This document shows positions 1-9,300 of a DNA stretch of 44,173 nucleotides, piece by piece. Source of the stretch: Pseudomonadales bacterium. Its GTDB lineage: Bacteria; Pseudomonadota; Gammaproteobacteria; Pseudomonadales; Pseudohongiellaceae. The position numbers were made by a program, and so were the translations under genes. The notes beneath the pieces are model-generated. The model saw only the letters and a program-made list of their open reading frames with translations. It was not told the origin of the DNA and ran no database searches. The stretch is taken from NCBI GenBank assembly GCA_028281635.1, contig JANQJM010000159.1, positions 1-44,173 of the forward strand, given 5' to 3'. The first letter of the stretch is position 1; every line of letters begins with the position of its first letter.

Positions 1-314
1 CGGAATTTGGAACTCTCTATTTCAAAATGAGGAAGAATTTCCATGTATAAAGCTCGATACTTGCTGCAATTTGCTGGAAACGAGTAAGTCCCTGCGCCCG
101 CATAGCCTGGACGTTGGGCATGCAAAGCCAGGGAAAAGTAACGGAATTACCATCGCCAATGGCAAGACAGAGCCCTGAAACACAAAGCGAAGTCCAGTTT
201 CTTGACTATCGGCCTTCACTACAGTTTAGGATCAGAGCATAGTGAAACTTGTTGGCTGACAGCAGTGTCATGAAAACTAACGCATAGTCCGGACCTCATA
301 ATTGAACTCACACT
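1..314. other. Left-edge region without a confident gene
   Basis: A reading frame on the + strand is open from the window edge (about position 2) to a stop at 191-193. It could be the tail of a gene that starts outside the window, but its 63 residues match no family I recognise. The opposite strand has a comparably long frame (22-219), so neither is convincing. From about 194 to 314 I see only intergenic sequence. No terminator hairpin or strong promoter stands out before the gene that begins at 315. Confidence 0.3.
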
Positions 315-1127
315 ATGAATAGCGAACTCACAATGGATCAACCCAAAAGCTTTTCGGTAAATTCCGCTTTTGTAGTGGTACTGATCATCACTTCGCTACC
401 CCTGGTATTAAAGTGGCTCAGCCTCGCGTTTGGGATCATGACAGATGACAGTCTGGAACATGTCCTGTTTCGCGAAGGAAACACCCGCTATAACTTCCTT
501 TCAGGCGTGTGGCTGGCAACCGGTGCGCTGGGTACGCTGCTTGGCGGCACCATCCTTCTGACCCGATCTCTGATTTCAGAAGGGAGCTCAATCGAACCAC
601 TTCTGGTCAATGTGATAACGGCATTGCTTGGAGTCGGGTTCCTGGCCTTCATGATCCACCAGGGAATTTACAATAGCAGTGGCGCCCATATCGGGTCGCC
701 ATTGATGAGCGTCCAAACAGGGTCGGCTTTTTGTGCAGCCGGTCTCTATTGTGTCTACCGTCTGCAGATCGAGAAATTCGCTGACAAAGCAGCCGGTGGC
801 AAGCTTTCGACTCCAGGCTATCAGCTCTATCTGTATCAGGTCGCTTATCTGGCATTGATCCCTTTTGTATTTCGAACGACCTACGGAGTTTGGTACGGGC
901 TATTCGGCAGCGCTGGAGAAGGCGGCCTGCTGCTTCAGTTTTTTATGACATTTGTGCTGTTTTTCGTTCCAATGTTTTTGATCTACTTGTATAGAACAAA
1001 CAAAGAACGCTTCTTTGGGTTTATGCCGGAGAATTCCCGGACAGTATTTGCATTCATCGGTATTGCTTTGATGCTGTTTGGAACCTACAGCTACATCGCC
1101 ATAGGTCTGGAGGTTGATCTTTACTAA
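315..1127 (+). CDS. Multi-pass membrane protein, distantly DUF2306-like
   Basis: The 270-residue product has about seven hydrophobic segments spread over its length, so it should be an inner-membrane protein. I do not recognise the family with certainty. Its first 100 residues parallel the next gene's product: an asparagine-serine pair before helix 1, a G[FI]M-[VT]-D segment, a downstream R-E-G, and a glycine-rich second helix. The two may therefore be diverged relatives. It lacks the H-R-R and P-L-Q motif that marks DUF2306 in the neighbour. An alternative start is the ATG at 333; neither start has a good ribosome binding site. The gene is followed by 197 bases of promoter-like DNA before the DUF2306 gene. 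No function can be assigned. Confidence 0.75.
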   Translation: MNSELTMDQPKSFSVNSAFVVVLIITSLPLVLKWLSLAFGIMTDDSLEHVLFREGNTRYNFLSGVWLATGALGTLLGGTILLTRSLISEGSSIEPLLVNVITALLGVGFLAFMIHQGIYNSSGAHIGSPLMSVQTGSAFCAAGLYCVYRLQIEKFADKAAGGKLSTPGYQLYLYQVAYLALIPFVFRTTYGVWYGLFGSAGEGGLLLQFFMTFVLFFVPMFLIYLYRTNKERFFGFMPENSRTVFAFIGIALMLFGTYSYIAIGLEVDLY

Positions 1128-1150
1128 CTGTACCGGAAATCGCTTATTGA

Positions 1151-1169
1151 CTGTGTAGTCACCCCACAG
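1151..1169. promoter_or_regulatory. Diverged copy of the recurrent palindromic operator (site 1)
   Basis: The sequence CTGTGTAGTCACCCCACAG matches the window's recurrent palindrome CTGTAGGGTAACCCTACAG at 14 of 19 positions and is flanked by a GACTGTG/CACAGTC inverted repeat. It lies about 155 bases before the DUF2306 gene start. It is the weakest member of the set. Confidence 0.45.
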
Positions 1170-1324
1170 TCTAAGATTCGCTAATGTTGAGCATCGCAAG
1201 GCAGACTTAGGGAAACCTGCTTAAGATCCAGCAAAATAAGGTAGCAACAGACTGAGACAATTAATTGGATACATAGTATTCCCGGCAATACCTTAAGAAT
1301 ATTGATGGAAAGAGGAATTTAGAA

Positions 1325-2158
1325 ATGGCAACACTTACAGGTACTCACACCGCAACAACCGGTTTGCCTCGTTTCTTAACGAGCAAAATGTTTGCCATAA
1401 ACAGTTTTTTACTGTCAGTGTGGATATTCTCTATCCCCTTCGTGGAACATGCCATTAGTGCGGGTCTGGGCTTTATGGTGGACGGAGAGTCAAGCCACCC
1501 TGCCCTCAACATAGCGCGTGAGGGACACTTGCCCATCGCCATTTATGCGCTTGCTGCCCATATGGTTGCAGGAGGAATAGTCAATTTCATCGCACCTTTG
1601 CAGGTGCATCTTGGACTTACACAACGTAGCAAAGTCTGGCACCGCAGGCTCGGCATTACCGTCCTTATCGTCGCGGTTACTGGCGCCATGGTTGGGACTG
1701 TTTTTTATGCACTCTATCCTGCTATTGAGGGCACAAGACTAATGCGCTCCCCTGCAAATCTGCAGGCTGGCTCTCTGTACGGAGTAGCGATGTTTTTCAT
1801 CGCCTTCAAGGTAATACAGACGCTGATTAGAAGAGACATGAAGCAACACAAGATCTGGGCGATCAGCATGGCCGCAATGGCGGTAGGTTCATACATAAAT
1901 CGAGTAAACGATGGCTGGGTTAACTTAGCGACATCAACCTTCGAGTTGGGTCGACCAGAGATTTATACCCTCAGCGTAGTTAACGCCTGGGCTTTCTGGC
2001 TGGCACCCCTACTGATGATTCACGGATTTTTTGCCCTGCAGAAGCGTGGAGCCTTTAAGAAACTTCCTGCTTATGCACCTTTCGTGACTTCCATGGTTGG
2101 AATCGCTTATTTTGGAATTGGCACATACCACTACCTGGCACCACAGATGTTTGGTTAG
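1325..2158 (+). CDS. DUF2306 family integral membrane protein
   Basis: The 277-residue protein has about seven predicted membrane segments. The DUF2306 signature lies around residues 75-110: a histidine in a membrane helix, then a P-L-Q-x-H segment and the loop QRSKVWHRRLG, which fits the family's H-R-x-x-G motif. The biochemical role of DUF2306 proteins is not established. The conserved histidines could bind a metal or heme, but that is inference. The start is well supported by GAGGAA upstream of the ATG at 1325. A diverged palindromic operator lies 155 bases upstream and a strong terminator follows the stop codon. The gene is therefore its own transcription unit, possibly co-regulated with the cytochrome-monooxygenase and receptor genes downstream. 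Confidence 0.88.
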   Translation: MATLTGTHTATTGLPRFLTSKMFAINSFLLSVWIFSIPFVEHAISAGLGFMVDGESSHPALNIAREGHLPIAIYALAAHMVAGGIVNFIAPLQVHLGLTQRSKVWHRRLGITVLIVAVTGAMVGTVFYALYPAIEGTRLMRSPANLQAGSLYGVAMFFIAFKVIQTLIRRDMKQHKIWAISMAAMAVGSYINRVNDGWVNLATSTFELGRPEIYTLSVVNAWAFWLAPLLMIHGFFALQKRGAFKKLPAYAPFVTSMVGIAYFGIGTYHYLAPQMFG

Positions 2159-2223
2159 GAAACGGGGAATCATCCTACCAGGCAAGATTGTAACCAAAAC
2201 AATGGAACAATCTCTCACTGACA

Positions 2224-2254
2224 GGGCTTCCTTGACTAAGGAAGCCCTTTTTTT
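2224..2254 (+). terminator. Rho-independent terminator after the DUF2306 gene
   Basis: A perfect 10-bp stem (GGGCTTCCTT / AAGGAAGCCC) with a four-base loop GACT is followed directly by seven T residues. This is a textbook intrinsic terminator for + strand transcription, 66 bases after the stop codon at 2158. Confidence 0.95.
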
Positions 2255-2316
2255 AGCCAATAGAAAGCAGTAAAACTTAGACTGCGAAAACTTACCCCAA
2301 AACAACGGATAGAACC

Positions 2317-3336
2317 ATGCAACTCAGCAGCCACAGAGTTTCTAACATAAGCAGCACTATTCTCTTGCTGCCTATCATTCTCAGCTTTGGAATTGCGAGT
2401 GCGCAGGATGGTGACTATCAGGTCCCAAGAACGGTAGATAATGTACCTGATCTACAGGGGATGTGGACCAATAATACGATCACACCACTTTCAAGGCCGC
2501 CTGAATTCGGTAACAAATTAGTGTTGACGGCCGAGGAAGCTTTCGAATTGGAGAAACGCGTTGCGGACTATACCGCGGAGCAGGATCTTCCAAGCGATCC
2601 GAACCGCAGCGCACCTACGAAAAGCAGAATCGAATTGGCAGACAGCTATAACAATTTCTGGTTTGACGATGGCACTGAGGTTGCTCGATACAATGGTGAG
2701 TTTAGAAGCTCGCTGATTATCGATCCCGAAAACGGACGCATGCCTGAATACACTGCAGCAGCTGAAGAACGCATACGACTGGCACAACAGGCAACAGAAG
2801 AGATGGGGGCGTATGCGGGACCTGAATCCCGGCCATTGGCCGAGCGTTGTCTGTTGTCGTTCAGCTCCAGTGGCGGTCCGCCTATGTTGCCAATCCTGTA
2901 CAACAATAACTACCAAATTGTGCAATCACCCGGGTATGTAATGATCCTCGTGGAAATGGTACATGATGCGAGAATAATCAGAATTGATGACGACCCTTTG
3001 CCCGATTCACACAAACGTTGGCTTGGCGATTCCATAGGCCATTGGGAAGGAGATACCCTGGTAGTTGAAACCAGGAACTTCAACCCTAGCCAGCGTTTCC
3101 GTAATTCTTCGGAAAACCTGCAGATAACCGAGTGGTTTACTCGCGTTAGTGAAAATGTAATCAACTACAAGTTTACTGTTAGCGATCCCGATACTTTTCT
3201 ACAGGATTGGTCTGCAGAAATACCAATGAACCTGACGAATGATCGTTTGTATGAATACGCCTGTCACGAAGGTAATTATTCATTGCCCGGTGTGCTTGCC
3301 GGCGCGCGCCTGGACGAAAATCAGGCGCAAAGATAA
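2317..3336 (+). CDS. Exported PDLQG-type protein, copy 1 of duplicated cassette
   Basis: The 339-residue protein starts with a Sec signal peptide (hydrophobic core at residues 15-28, likely cleavage after ASA near residue 29). After it comes the motif VPDLQGMWTNNT, and near the C-terminus the block YEYACHEGNY followed by LPGVLAGAR. Both blocks recur in the product of the gene at 21285-22241, so the two are paralogues. I know this as a widespread uncharacterised family of exported proteins in Proteobacteria and Acidobacteria. It has no recognisable catalytic motif. It lies 300 bases before the cytochrome-monooxygenase gene, the same relative order as in the second cassette, which implies a joint task in the periplasm. 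The ribosome binding site is weak. Confidence 0.85.
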   Translation: MQLSSHRVSNISSTILLLPIILSFGIASAQDGDYQVPRTVDNVPDLQGMWTNNTITPLSRPPEFGNKLVLTAEEAFELEKRVADYTAEQDLPSDPNRSAPTKSRIELADSYNNFWFDDGTEVARYNGEFRSSLIIDPENGRMPEYTAAAEERIRLAQQATEEMGAYAGPESRPLAERCLLSFSSSGGPPMLPILYNNNYQIVQSPGYVMILVEMVHDARIIRIDDDPLPDSHKRWLGDSIGHWEGDTLVVETRNFNPSQRFRNSSENLQITEWFTRVSENVINYKFTVSDPDTFLQDWSAEIPMNLTNDRLYEYACHEGNYSLPGVLAGARLDENQAQR

Positions 3337-3636
3337 CAGGTGCATGGGAGTGGAGAAGAAATTGAGAGGATGGCGATCGATAGCGATGGCCCTTACTATC
3401 AACCGTCATCCTCTCGCATGCGCAAAACAACCATAAACTGGAGGGTAGCTCTACAGTCAAGCGATTTTGCAGCGCCAAGTATTGCTAATTCAGGTTAATT
3501 GGCAGTTTGTAACTGGGAGTAACATGCTGCGAAATTGTATTGACTGTGTGGGTAACCCTACAGTGTATTTTTTCCTACATAGGCAAAGTAAATCGCGTTC
3601 AAATACAACGCAGGTCCTTACGCGGAGGCATGGATA
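3337..3636. other. Intergenic region with hairpin and operator
   Basis: This 300-base gap holds no convincing gene. At 3364-3415 an outer 9-bp stem (GAGAGGATG / CATCCTCTC) encloses an inner 5-bp stem (GATAG / CTATC). It has no T tract, so it is at best a weak terminator or attenuator for the preceding gene. The recurrent palindromic operator follows at 3544-3563. Confidence 0.45.
3544..3563. promoter_or_regulatory. Recurrent palindromic operator (site 2)
   Basis: The sequence CTGTGTGGGTAACCCTACAG keeps the centre and right half of the recurrent palindrome exactly (GGGTAACCCTACAG, 14 bases). The left half is degenerate. It ends 73 bases before the start codon of the cytochrome-monooxygenase gene, a normal distance for an activator or repressor site. 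Confidence 0.65.
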
Positions 3637-5043
3637 ATGTTCAATCGACGCTCAATTTTTGCGACAGCTGCGCTTACCACAGCGATCTTTTCAACTTCTC
3701 TATCGACGTCTGCCCAGGCACAAGTAGAGGAGGTTACCTTTCACAGGGACATCGTCCCTATCCTGCAACGGAGCTGCCAGAACTGTCACCGGGTAGGTGG
3801 TGGTGGACCTATGCCGCTGGTGACCTATGATGAGGTTACCCCCTTTGCCGGACTTATCGAATACAAAACCGGCCTTAGAGACGAAGCCGGTGCAATGCCT
3901 CCCTGGTATATGGAAAAGAACATAGGTATCCAGGACTACAAAGATGACATTTCATTAAGTGACGAGGAAATCGCGAAGATTTCTCATTGGGCACGTAATG
4001 GAACTCCCGAGGGTGACCCGGCCGATGCCCCTGCCCCACTGGTATTCGATGATTCAATCAAATGGCGCCTGGGAGAACCTGATCTCATTTTGAAATCAGA
4101 AGAAATTACCAAGCTGGCAGGAACGCCAGACTGGTGGGGTGAGATACCTTATATTCCTACCGGGCTTACTGAAGACCGTTACGTCAAATCACTCGAAGTG
4201 ATTGAAGTTAATGACGTTGACCCTGCGGTCGCCTCGCGCACAGTGGGTGGAAGATACATCGTCCATCACATGCTTTGGGGTACCGGATCCCTCGACGAGA
4301 ATGGCAATCTGCAACGCGCCCTCGCATTACCCTGGCCGATCCATGAAGTTGGAAGAAATGGAGACATCTTCGACGAAGATGGCGCTCGCTTACTCAAAGC
4401 AGGCTCGGTAATTTACTCAGATTCTGTTCACTTACATGCTGCAGCAACTGACGCGACGGCACACCTGGAATTTGGATTTACGTTTCAACCAAAAGACTAT
4501 GAGCCTCGATATCAAAACTCGTTCATTCCCGTAGGCAATGGCGTAGACATCAGCATTGTCCCCAACAAGGACAAACAGGAACTGCATGCTTATGAGATTC
4601 TGCGCCAACATACCAAGATCATTTCTTTCGAGCCGCATTTACATGCGCCTGGTGAGCGTATGTGCCTTGAAGCGATTTGGGGCAGTCAGGTAGAAACCTT
4701 GGCCTGTGTTGGTTATGACCATAATTGGGTTCGAACCTACCAGTTCGAAGATCATGCCGCCCCGCTTTTGCCGGAGGGTACGATTCTGCACGTCACAGGT
4801 TATGCCAATAACACCGAAAGCAATTCCAATATTCCAGATCCGAGAAACTGGCAAGGTTCTGGAAACAGTTCAATTCAGAATATGTTTATCGATCTCGGGC
4901 TTAAGCTTTCACTCACCGAAGACCAGTTCTTTGAGGCCATGGAAGAGCGACGAGAAGTACTGAATCTTGGACCGAACGACCATGTAATTGGCTGCCCTCT
5001 TTGCACGGTGCCTTTAGTTGCACCCGTGGAAGGTGATGATTAA
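3637..5043 (+). CDS. Exported cytochrome c / PHM-like copper monooxygenase fusion, copy 1
   Basis: The 468-residue protein has a Sec signal (cleavage near residue 29). A small cytochrome c domain follows, with heme motif C47-Q-N-C-H51 and likely axial Met87 in GAMPPW. Residues from about 180 on resemble the copper type II ascorbate-dependent monooxygenase fold of peptidylglycine hydroxylating monooxygenase. Candidate ligands are H210-H211 (VHHM) and H265/H267 for one copper, and H334/H336 (PHLHAPG) plus Met416 (QNMF) for the other. The family hydroxylates C-H bonds with O2. Here the attached heme, rather than ascorbate, may supply electrons (inference). The C-terminus ends with an unusual C453-P-L-C456 pair. 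The start is set by GGAGG at 3624-3628. The paralogue at 19086-20600 shares all these motifs. The partner gene at 5089 follows after 45 bases. Confidence 0.88.
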   Translation: MFNRRSIFATAALTTAIFSTSLSTSAQAQVEEVTFHRDIVPILQRSCQNCHRVGGGGPMPLVTYDEVTPFAGLIEYKTGLRDEAGAMPPWYMEKNIGIQDYKDDISLSDEEIAKISHWARNGTPEGDPADAPAPLVFDDSIKWRLGEPDLILKSEEITKLAGTPDWWGEIPYIPTGLTEDRYVKSLEVIEVNDVDPAVASRTVGGRYIVHHMLWGTGSLDENGNLQRALALPWPIHEVGRNGDIFDEDGARLLKAGSVIYSDSVHLHAAATDATAHLEFGFTFQPKDYEPRYQNSFIPVGNGVDISIVPNKDKQELHAYEILRQHTKIISFEPHLHAPGERMCLEAIWGSQVETLACVGYDHNWVRTYQFEDHAAPLLPEGTILHVTGYANNTESNSNIPDPRNWQGSGNSSIQNMFIDLGLKLSLTEDQFFEAMEERREVLNLGPNDHVIGCPLCTVPLVAPVEGDD

Positions 5044-5088
5044 GAACACTGGATTAATTTCGATTGTTGGTGGATTTAGTAAATTGCC

Positions 5089-6027
5089 ATGAAAACTCAA
5101 TACATAAGTTCTCTTCTGCGAGATGGCGTCGCTCTTTTGGGTGCATTCGCACTTCTCGTTTCCCAAGTTACATTAGCGCAGTCTAGTTTCACCAAAGACC
5201 AGCCCGTCTATCCAGCATTTGAAGGATGGCGGCAAAATCCAGACGGAACCTTTGATTTCATTTTTGGTTATATGAATGAAAACTGGGAACAAACACCAGT
5301 AGTTCCGGTGGGAGAGAACAATTTTCTGTCGCCCGGAGAAGCTGATAGAGGACAACCCACCCATTTCTATCCACGTCGAAACAGATTCGTATTCCAGGTA
5401 ACAGTGCCGGCAGACTGGGGCGACAGAGAACTGGTCTGGACCCTCAATGTCAACGGCCAGGAACACAAGGCACATGCCACCTTAAGTACTGCTTATGTTC
5501 TAGACAACGTGGCAATCGCATCAGAAACCGGCTCCCTCGGCATTGGCACGAGCAGTCCAGAGTCGCGAGCAAATGTGCCTCCAGTTCTTACTGTGCTTGG
5601 AGATGAAATACGGACTACCCGGGTCGGTGAATCTATTACCATCAGGAGTCGGGTCGAAGATGATGGTATCCCCAGAGTGCGCCCCGTGCGACCGATGAAT
5701 GAAGAGGATTTACGAAAGCGCATGCTCACTCCGGCTCCCAAGCCGGCTGTCGGAAAAATAAACGGCCTGCATCTGGGCTGGCATGTTTTCCGTGGGGCAA
5801 GTGACAGCGTTACCTTCGATCCGCCCCAACCAAAAGTCTGGGAAGATACCCGCTTCGGCGCCAATTCACCCTGGGCGGTGTTCTGGCACCCACCAGAGAT
5901 GCCGGAAGACGGTATAGTGGAAGTTACCGCAACTTTCGACACACCAGGCACATACGTGCTTTGGGGTCGTGCTGACGACGGTGGACTGTTTCATGACGGC
6001 TACATCACTGTAGAAGTCAGCCCTTGA
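5089..6027 (+). CDS. Exported beta-rich partner protein, copy 1 of duplicated cassette
   Basis: The 312-residue protein has a Sec signal peptide ending near residue 30 (TLAQS). I do not recognise a named domain. The conserved stretches are PAFEGW, FGYMNENWE, GENNFLSPGEADRGQPTHF, PRRNRFVF and a C-terminal DTPGTYVLWGRADDGG, which look like one or two Ig-like beta sandwiches. The product of 18109-19089 is a clear paralogue with all of these blocks. In both places the gene sits directly 3' of a cytochrome/PHM-like gene. I therefore infer that it is an accessory, substrate-binding or copper-site partner of that enzyme. Only 45 bases separate it from the upstream gene, so the two are probably co-transcribed. 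Confidence 0.83.
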   Translation: MKTQYISSLLRDGVALLGAFALLVSQVTLAQSSFTKDQPVYPAFEGWRQNPDGTFDFIFGYMNENWEQTPVVPVGENNFLSPGEADRGQPTHFYPRRNRFVFQVTVPADWGDRELVWTLNVNGQEHKAHATLSTAYVLDNVAIASETGSLGIGTSSPESRANVPPVLTVLGDEIRTTRVGESITIRSRVEDDGIPRVRPVRPMNEEDLRKRMLTPAPKPAVGKINGLHLGWHVFRGASDSVTFDPPQPKVWEDTRFGANSPWAVFWHPPEMPEDGIVEVTATFDTPGTYVLWGRADDGGLFHDGYITVEVSP

Positions 6028-6120
6028 TTTATCGCCAGCTTACTTAACCCAACTATCTTTTAGAGGCGACAGACTTTGGTCGCCCTCGATCTTCTCGCTA
6101 CCAAATAGTAACCAGAATTT

Positions 6121-6153
6121 AACAAATCTGTAGGGTAACCCTACAGATTTGTT
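6121..6153. promoter_or_regulatory. Recurrent palindromic operator (site 3, best copy)
   Basis: This is a perfect inverted repeat of two 15-base arms separated by TAA, 33 bases in all. Its core CTGTAGGGTAACCCTACAG (6128-6146) contains the LysR-type T-N11-A element TAGGGTAACCCTA. It lies about 230 bases before the TonB-dependent receptor start. It could also act as a hairpin in RNA, but recurrence of the core elsewhere argues for a protein-binding site. Confidence 0.75.
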
Positions 6154-6252
6154 CGTTCATTCAAAAACTCTAAATCAGCAGTCTGATATAGAGCGTTCGT
6201 TCGCCAGCCCAAGCCTAGGATTATTCTGCAAAACAGCGGAGAAAAAGCTTTA

Positions 6253-6272
6253 CTGTAGGGTATTCCCTACAG
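6253..6272. promoter_or_regulatory. Recurrent palindromic operator (site 4)
   Basis: CTGTAGGGTATTCCCTACAG has both half-sites intact, but with a four-base centre instead of three. It ends 104 bases before the receptor start codon. Together with the site 125 bases upstream it could allow cooperative binding or looping by a tetrameric LysR protein. Confidence 0.7.
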
Positions 6273-6376
6273 ATTAGCATCATTGTCGATGGAGGTAGCC
6301 AAACCCTCAGGTTTTTACTTCTGCAATAACAATTAAAACCCTCAACTATGAGTGGAGTTCCTTCAAGGGAGAAACC

Positions 6377-9300
6377 ATGGAAACTAGAAATATAAAAAGT
6401 CGAAGAAGAGCACTTTTTCTAGGCGTAGTAGTGGCAAACATGGCCTCAGTCACTTTTGCCCAACAAGATAATAGTGTTGAAGAAGTTGTCGTAACCGGCT
6501 CTTACATTCGTGGCTCTGCACTGGACGCCCCTTCCCCAGTTCAGGTTATAGATAGAGCCTCTATCGAAGCTCAAGGTGCATCCACTGTCTGGGACTTGAT
6601 CCGAAACCTCGACATCAACCAGGGGTCTGCCACCAATGTCAATGGATCAGCTGGCGATTCCGCGGGTATCAGCGGTTCAGCTCAGGTGAACCTGAGAAAC
6701 CTCGGCGGCAATTCCACACTTACTCTGATTAACGGCAAACGAGTTACACCCTCTGCGGTGTTAACGATTGCCGGGCAGGAATTCGTAGACCTTAACGATA
6801 TACCGGTCACCATGACCGAACGAATCGAGATCCTCACCGACGGTGGTTCTGCGCTGTACGGATCTGACGCTGTGGCTGGTGTGGTTAATGTCATCATGCG
6901 TACCGAGTTTGAAGGCCTGGAACTCTTCGCAGAAACACAAGGCATTGCAGAAGAAGGTGGCACCTACGAGGAAACCCTCTCAGCTATTTGGGGCTGGGAA
7001 AGCAGTGACGGCCGCACTAACTTCGTGATATCGGGAGAATACTTCGAGCGAGATCCCGTTGGAATCGAACATGGCAACACTTACGATCCAAATCGCTGGG
7101 ATTTTGTAGACGAAGTCGGGTTTGCGACTGCACCTTTCGGTCCTGGGATAAACCCGCTCTATGTAAACCAGGAACTAACAGACCTGAGGCACGCAGAGAG
7201 AGCCTCCATTGGTCTGGCTCCAACCGGCACGGAATATACAGACCCTTTATGCGGAACAGTCCCCGGTACTTACACGGAAACTCGGTTTGACGACTTTGGA
7301 AACCCCAATAGCCAGTGCATGGAAGATATCACTAATCTGAACTTTCTCGCGCAAGGGCAGGAACGTAAAGCTGCCGCAATGACCTTCGAGCACGATTTCA
7401 ACGATCGAACAGAGTTTTACTCTTTCGCTTCCTGGTCAGAGCGAGAAGTCGTGCGGCAAGCTACCGGCATTACATTCCCAAGTTCGGCGTCTCAGAATTT
7501 CATTTTACCCCCACCTGGTTCTTATGCTGCGGCAGGGCTGGGATTTTTCGAAGATGTGACTTTAGGCTCAATGGCCCCCGCTATAGGACTTACTCGACCT
7601 ACTGCGGACGACATTACTAACTCGCCAATTGATCGTCGTCATGATGGCCCGGGCATCCTGACTTTTGGCACCCTGGAAACAGAGTGGCCCAGAGACCCAA
7701 ATCGAACGCGATCGGGTTACAACGATTCCACAATTGTCCAGGCGGGTTTAAGAGGTGATTTTGACGTTGGGGACCGCACCCTGGAATACGATGTAAGCGC
7801 TTCCTGGAGTTTCTCCTCCATGGAACAGGAGCAAAGAATCCTGCTCCGAGACCGCTTCGAACTGGCACTGATGGGCTTAGGCGGACCAAATTGTGTACCT
7901 AACGGCCGCCCGGACTTCGACTACCTGGGCTATGCCGTTAACAATGGTTTACCCGGTGCAGCGTTAATTAGTCCATTGGCCAATTTCGCCAACGAGTTCT
8001 TCGACGGTTTCCCGTTCATCTATCATGAAACTCTGTCTTACGCCTTTACCAGTAACAATCACGGCCAGGGTGGTTGTGAGTTCTATAACCCTCTCCTGAC
8101 ATCTCTGACTAACCCCGACCTGGCAAATGACCGTGAATTGCTCGACTGGGTTGCCACTGATGATTTCCGATTCGACCGTCAGAACAAGATGCTTGTCTTT
8201 GATGCGGTCGTGAATGGCGATTTGGTTGAAGTGGGTGGCGGTATGGCCCGGTTCGCAGCAGGTTTTCACTATCGAGATCGCGACCTTCAATCTGAGGCTC
8301 CTGAATCAGTGATACCTGGCGTTCAAGGCATTGACAATTTCGATGCAGACGGAAATGTGACGGGCACACGCTACGTAAGTAATCACTTGTTCTGTAGTTT
8401 CTGTGTTGCCACATTTGAGCATGAGCGGGATGTTACTGCGGTCTTCGGTGAGCTCTCATTGCCATTGTGGGAAAACTTTGAGTCCCAGATTGCCTTTCGC
8501 TGGGAAGACTACGGAGGAGCCATCGGGGACAATATATCGCCCAAGGTGGCTTTAAGCTGGCGCCCAATGGAAGAGCTTTTACTTCGGGGTTCCTATTCTC
8601 AATCTTTTCGTGCGCCGACCATCCAGGTGGTCGAAGAGGCCTTTGAAGCGTTCTTCTCAAGCCCTATTGATCCCTTGGCTAATCAGCAAGTCCGCGCGGG
8701 ACTGTTACCACCAATCAATGAAAATGGATTCCCGAACGGCGGATTTACTCAGGGCCAAGCGAATCCAAATCTGCAAAATGAAGATGCAGAAACTTTCAAT
8801 ATCGGGTTCCAGTGGACACCAACTGGTAACCTGGAAGGACTTTCAATCGGGGCGGACCTTTGGCGCTTCGAAGTGGAAGACCGGGTTGTGCCTCGAGCGG
8901 TTCGCGCTGCCATCGATGGAGAGATTGAAAATTTCCTCGCCATCGTAAACGATGAAAGTGCTTATGTACTGAATTCAACGATCGAGCTGGAATCAAACCC
9001 GCGAAACGTACCCTGTAGCCCAAGCGCTCTTGAAGCTGAATTCGGTCGGGATTCTGACCAACGTTTGGACTGTGTTGTAAACCCAGAGCTGTATGCTGAT
9101 CCTGTAAATGTTCAACGCGCCCCTGGAGATCCAGATGCTGGAGTATTCAAGTATCTGCAGCCAGCGGTAAATGCCGGTAAGATCGAAGTTCAAGGCATCG
9201 ACTTGAATGTTAATTATGCCTGGGACACAGACTACGGCCAGTTCCGCGCCGGTATCAACTACACTCATGTCGATGAGTACGTCATCTCAGACTTTCCAGG

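Larger units (their letters stand above)
6028..6376. other. Regulatory intergenic region before the receptor gene
   Basis: This 349-base stretch has no gene. It contains an imperfect GC-rich hairpin at 6063-6087 (GAGGCGAC / GTCGCCCTC, one bulge, no T tract) that may end the upstream transcript. It also holds two palindromic operators (6121-6153 and 6253-6272) and an AAGGGA ribosome binding site just before the ATG at 6377. It is the most operator-dense spot in the window. Confidence 0.7.

Noticed and set aside
22-219. A 65-codon minus-strand frame at the left edge
   Set aside because: It overlaps an equally long plus-strand frame, has no family match and no clear ribosome binding site; kept only as an unassigned edge region.
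3364-3415. A nested hairpin as a riboswitch
   Set aside because: The loops show no known riboswitch core and the element sits after a gene rather than before one; a weak terminator or chance folding is simpler.
4984-5010. CPLC near the end of the PHM-like protein as a second heme site
   Set aside because: The required histidine directly after the second cysteine is missing in both paralogues.
5493-5951. A 152-codon minus-strand frame inside the partner-protein gene
   Set aside because: It is antisense to a conserved exported protein whose paralogue is present at 18109-19089; composition is that of a shadow frame.
6121-6272. The two palindromes as a CRISPR-like or mobile repeat
   Set aside because: There is no regular repeat-spacer array and no transposase or integrase gene nearby; placement before promoters fits operators.
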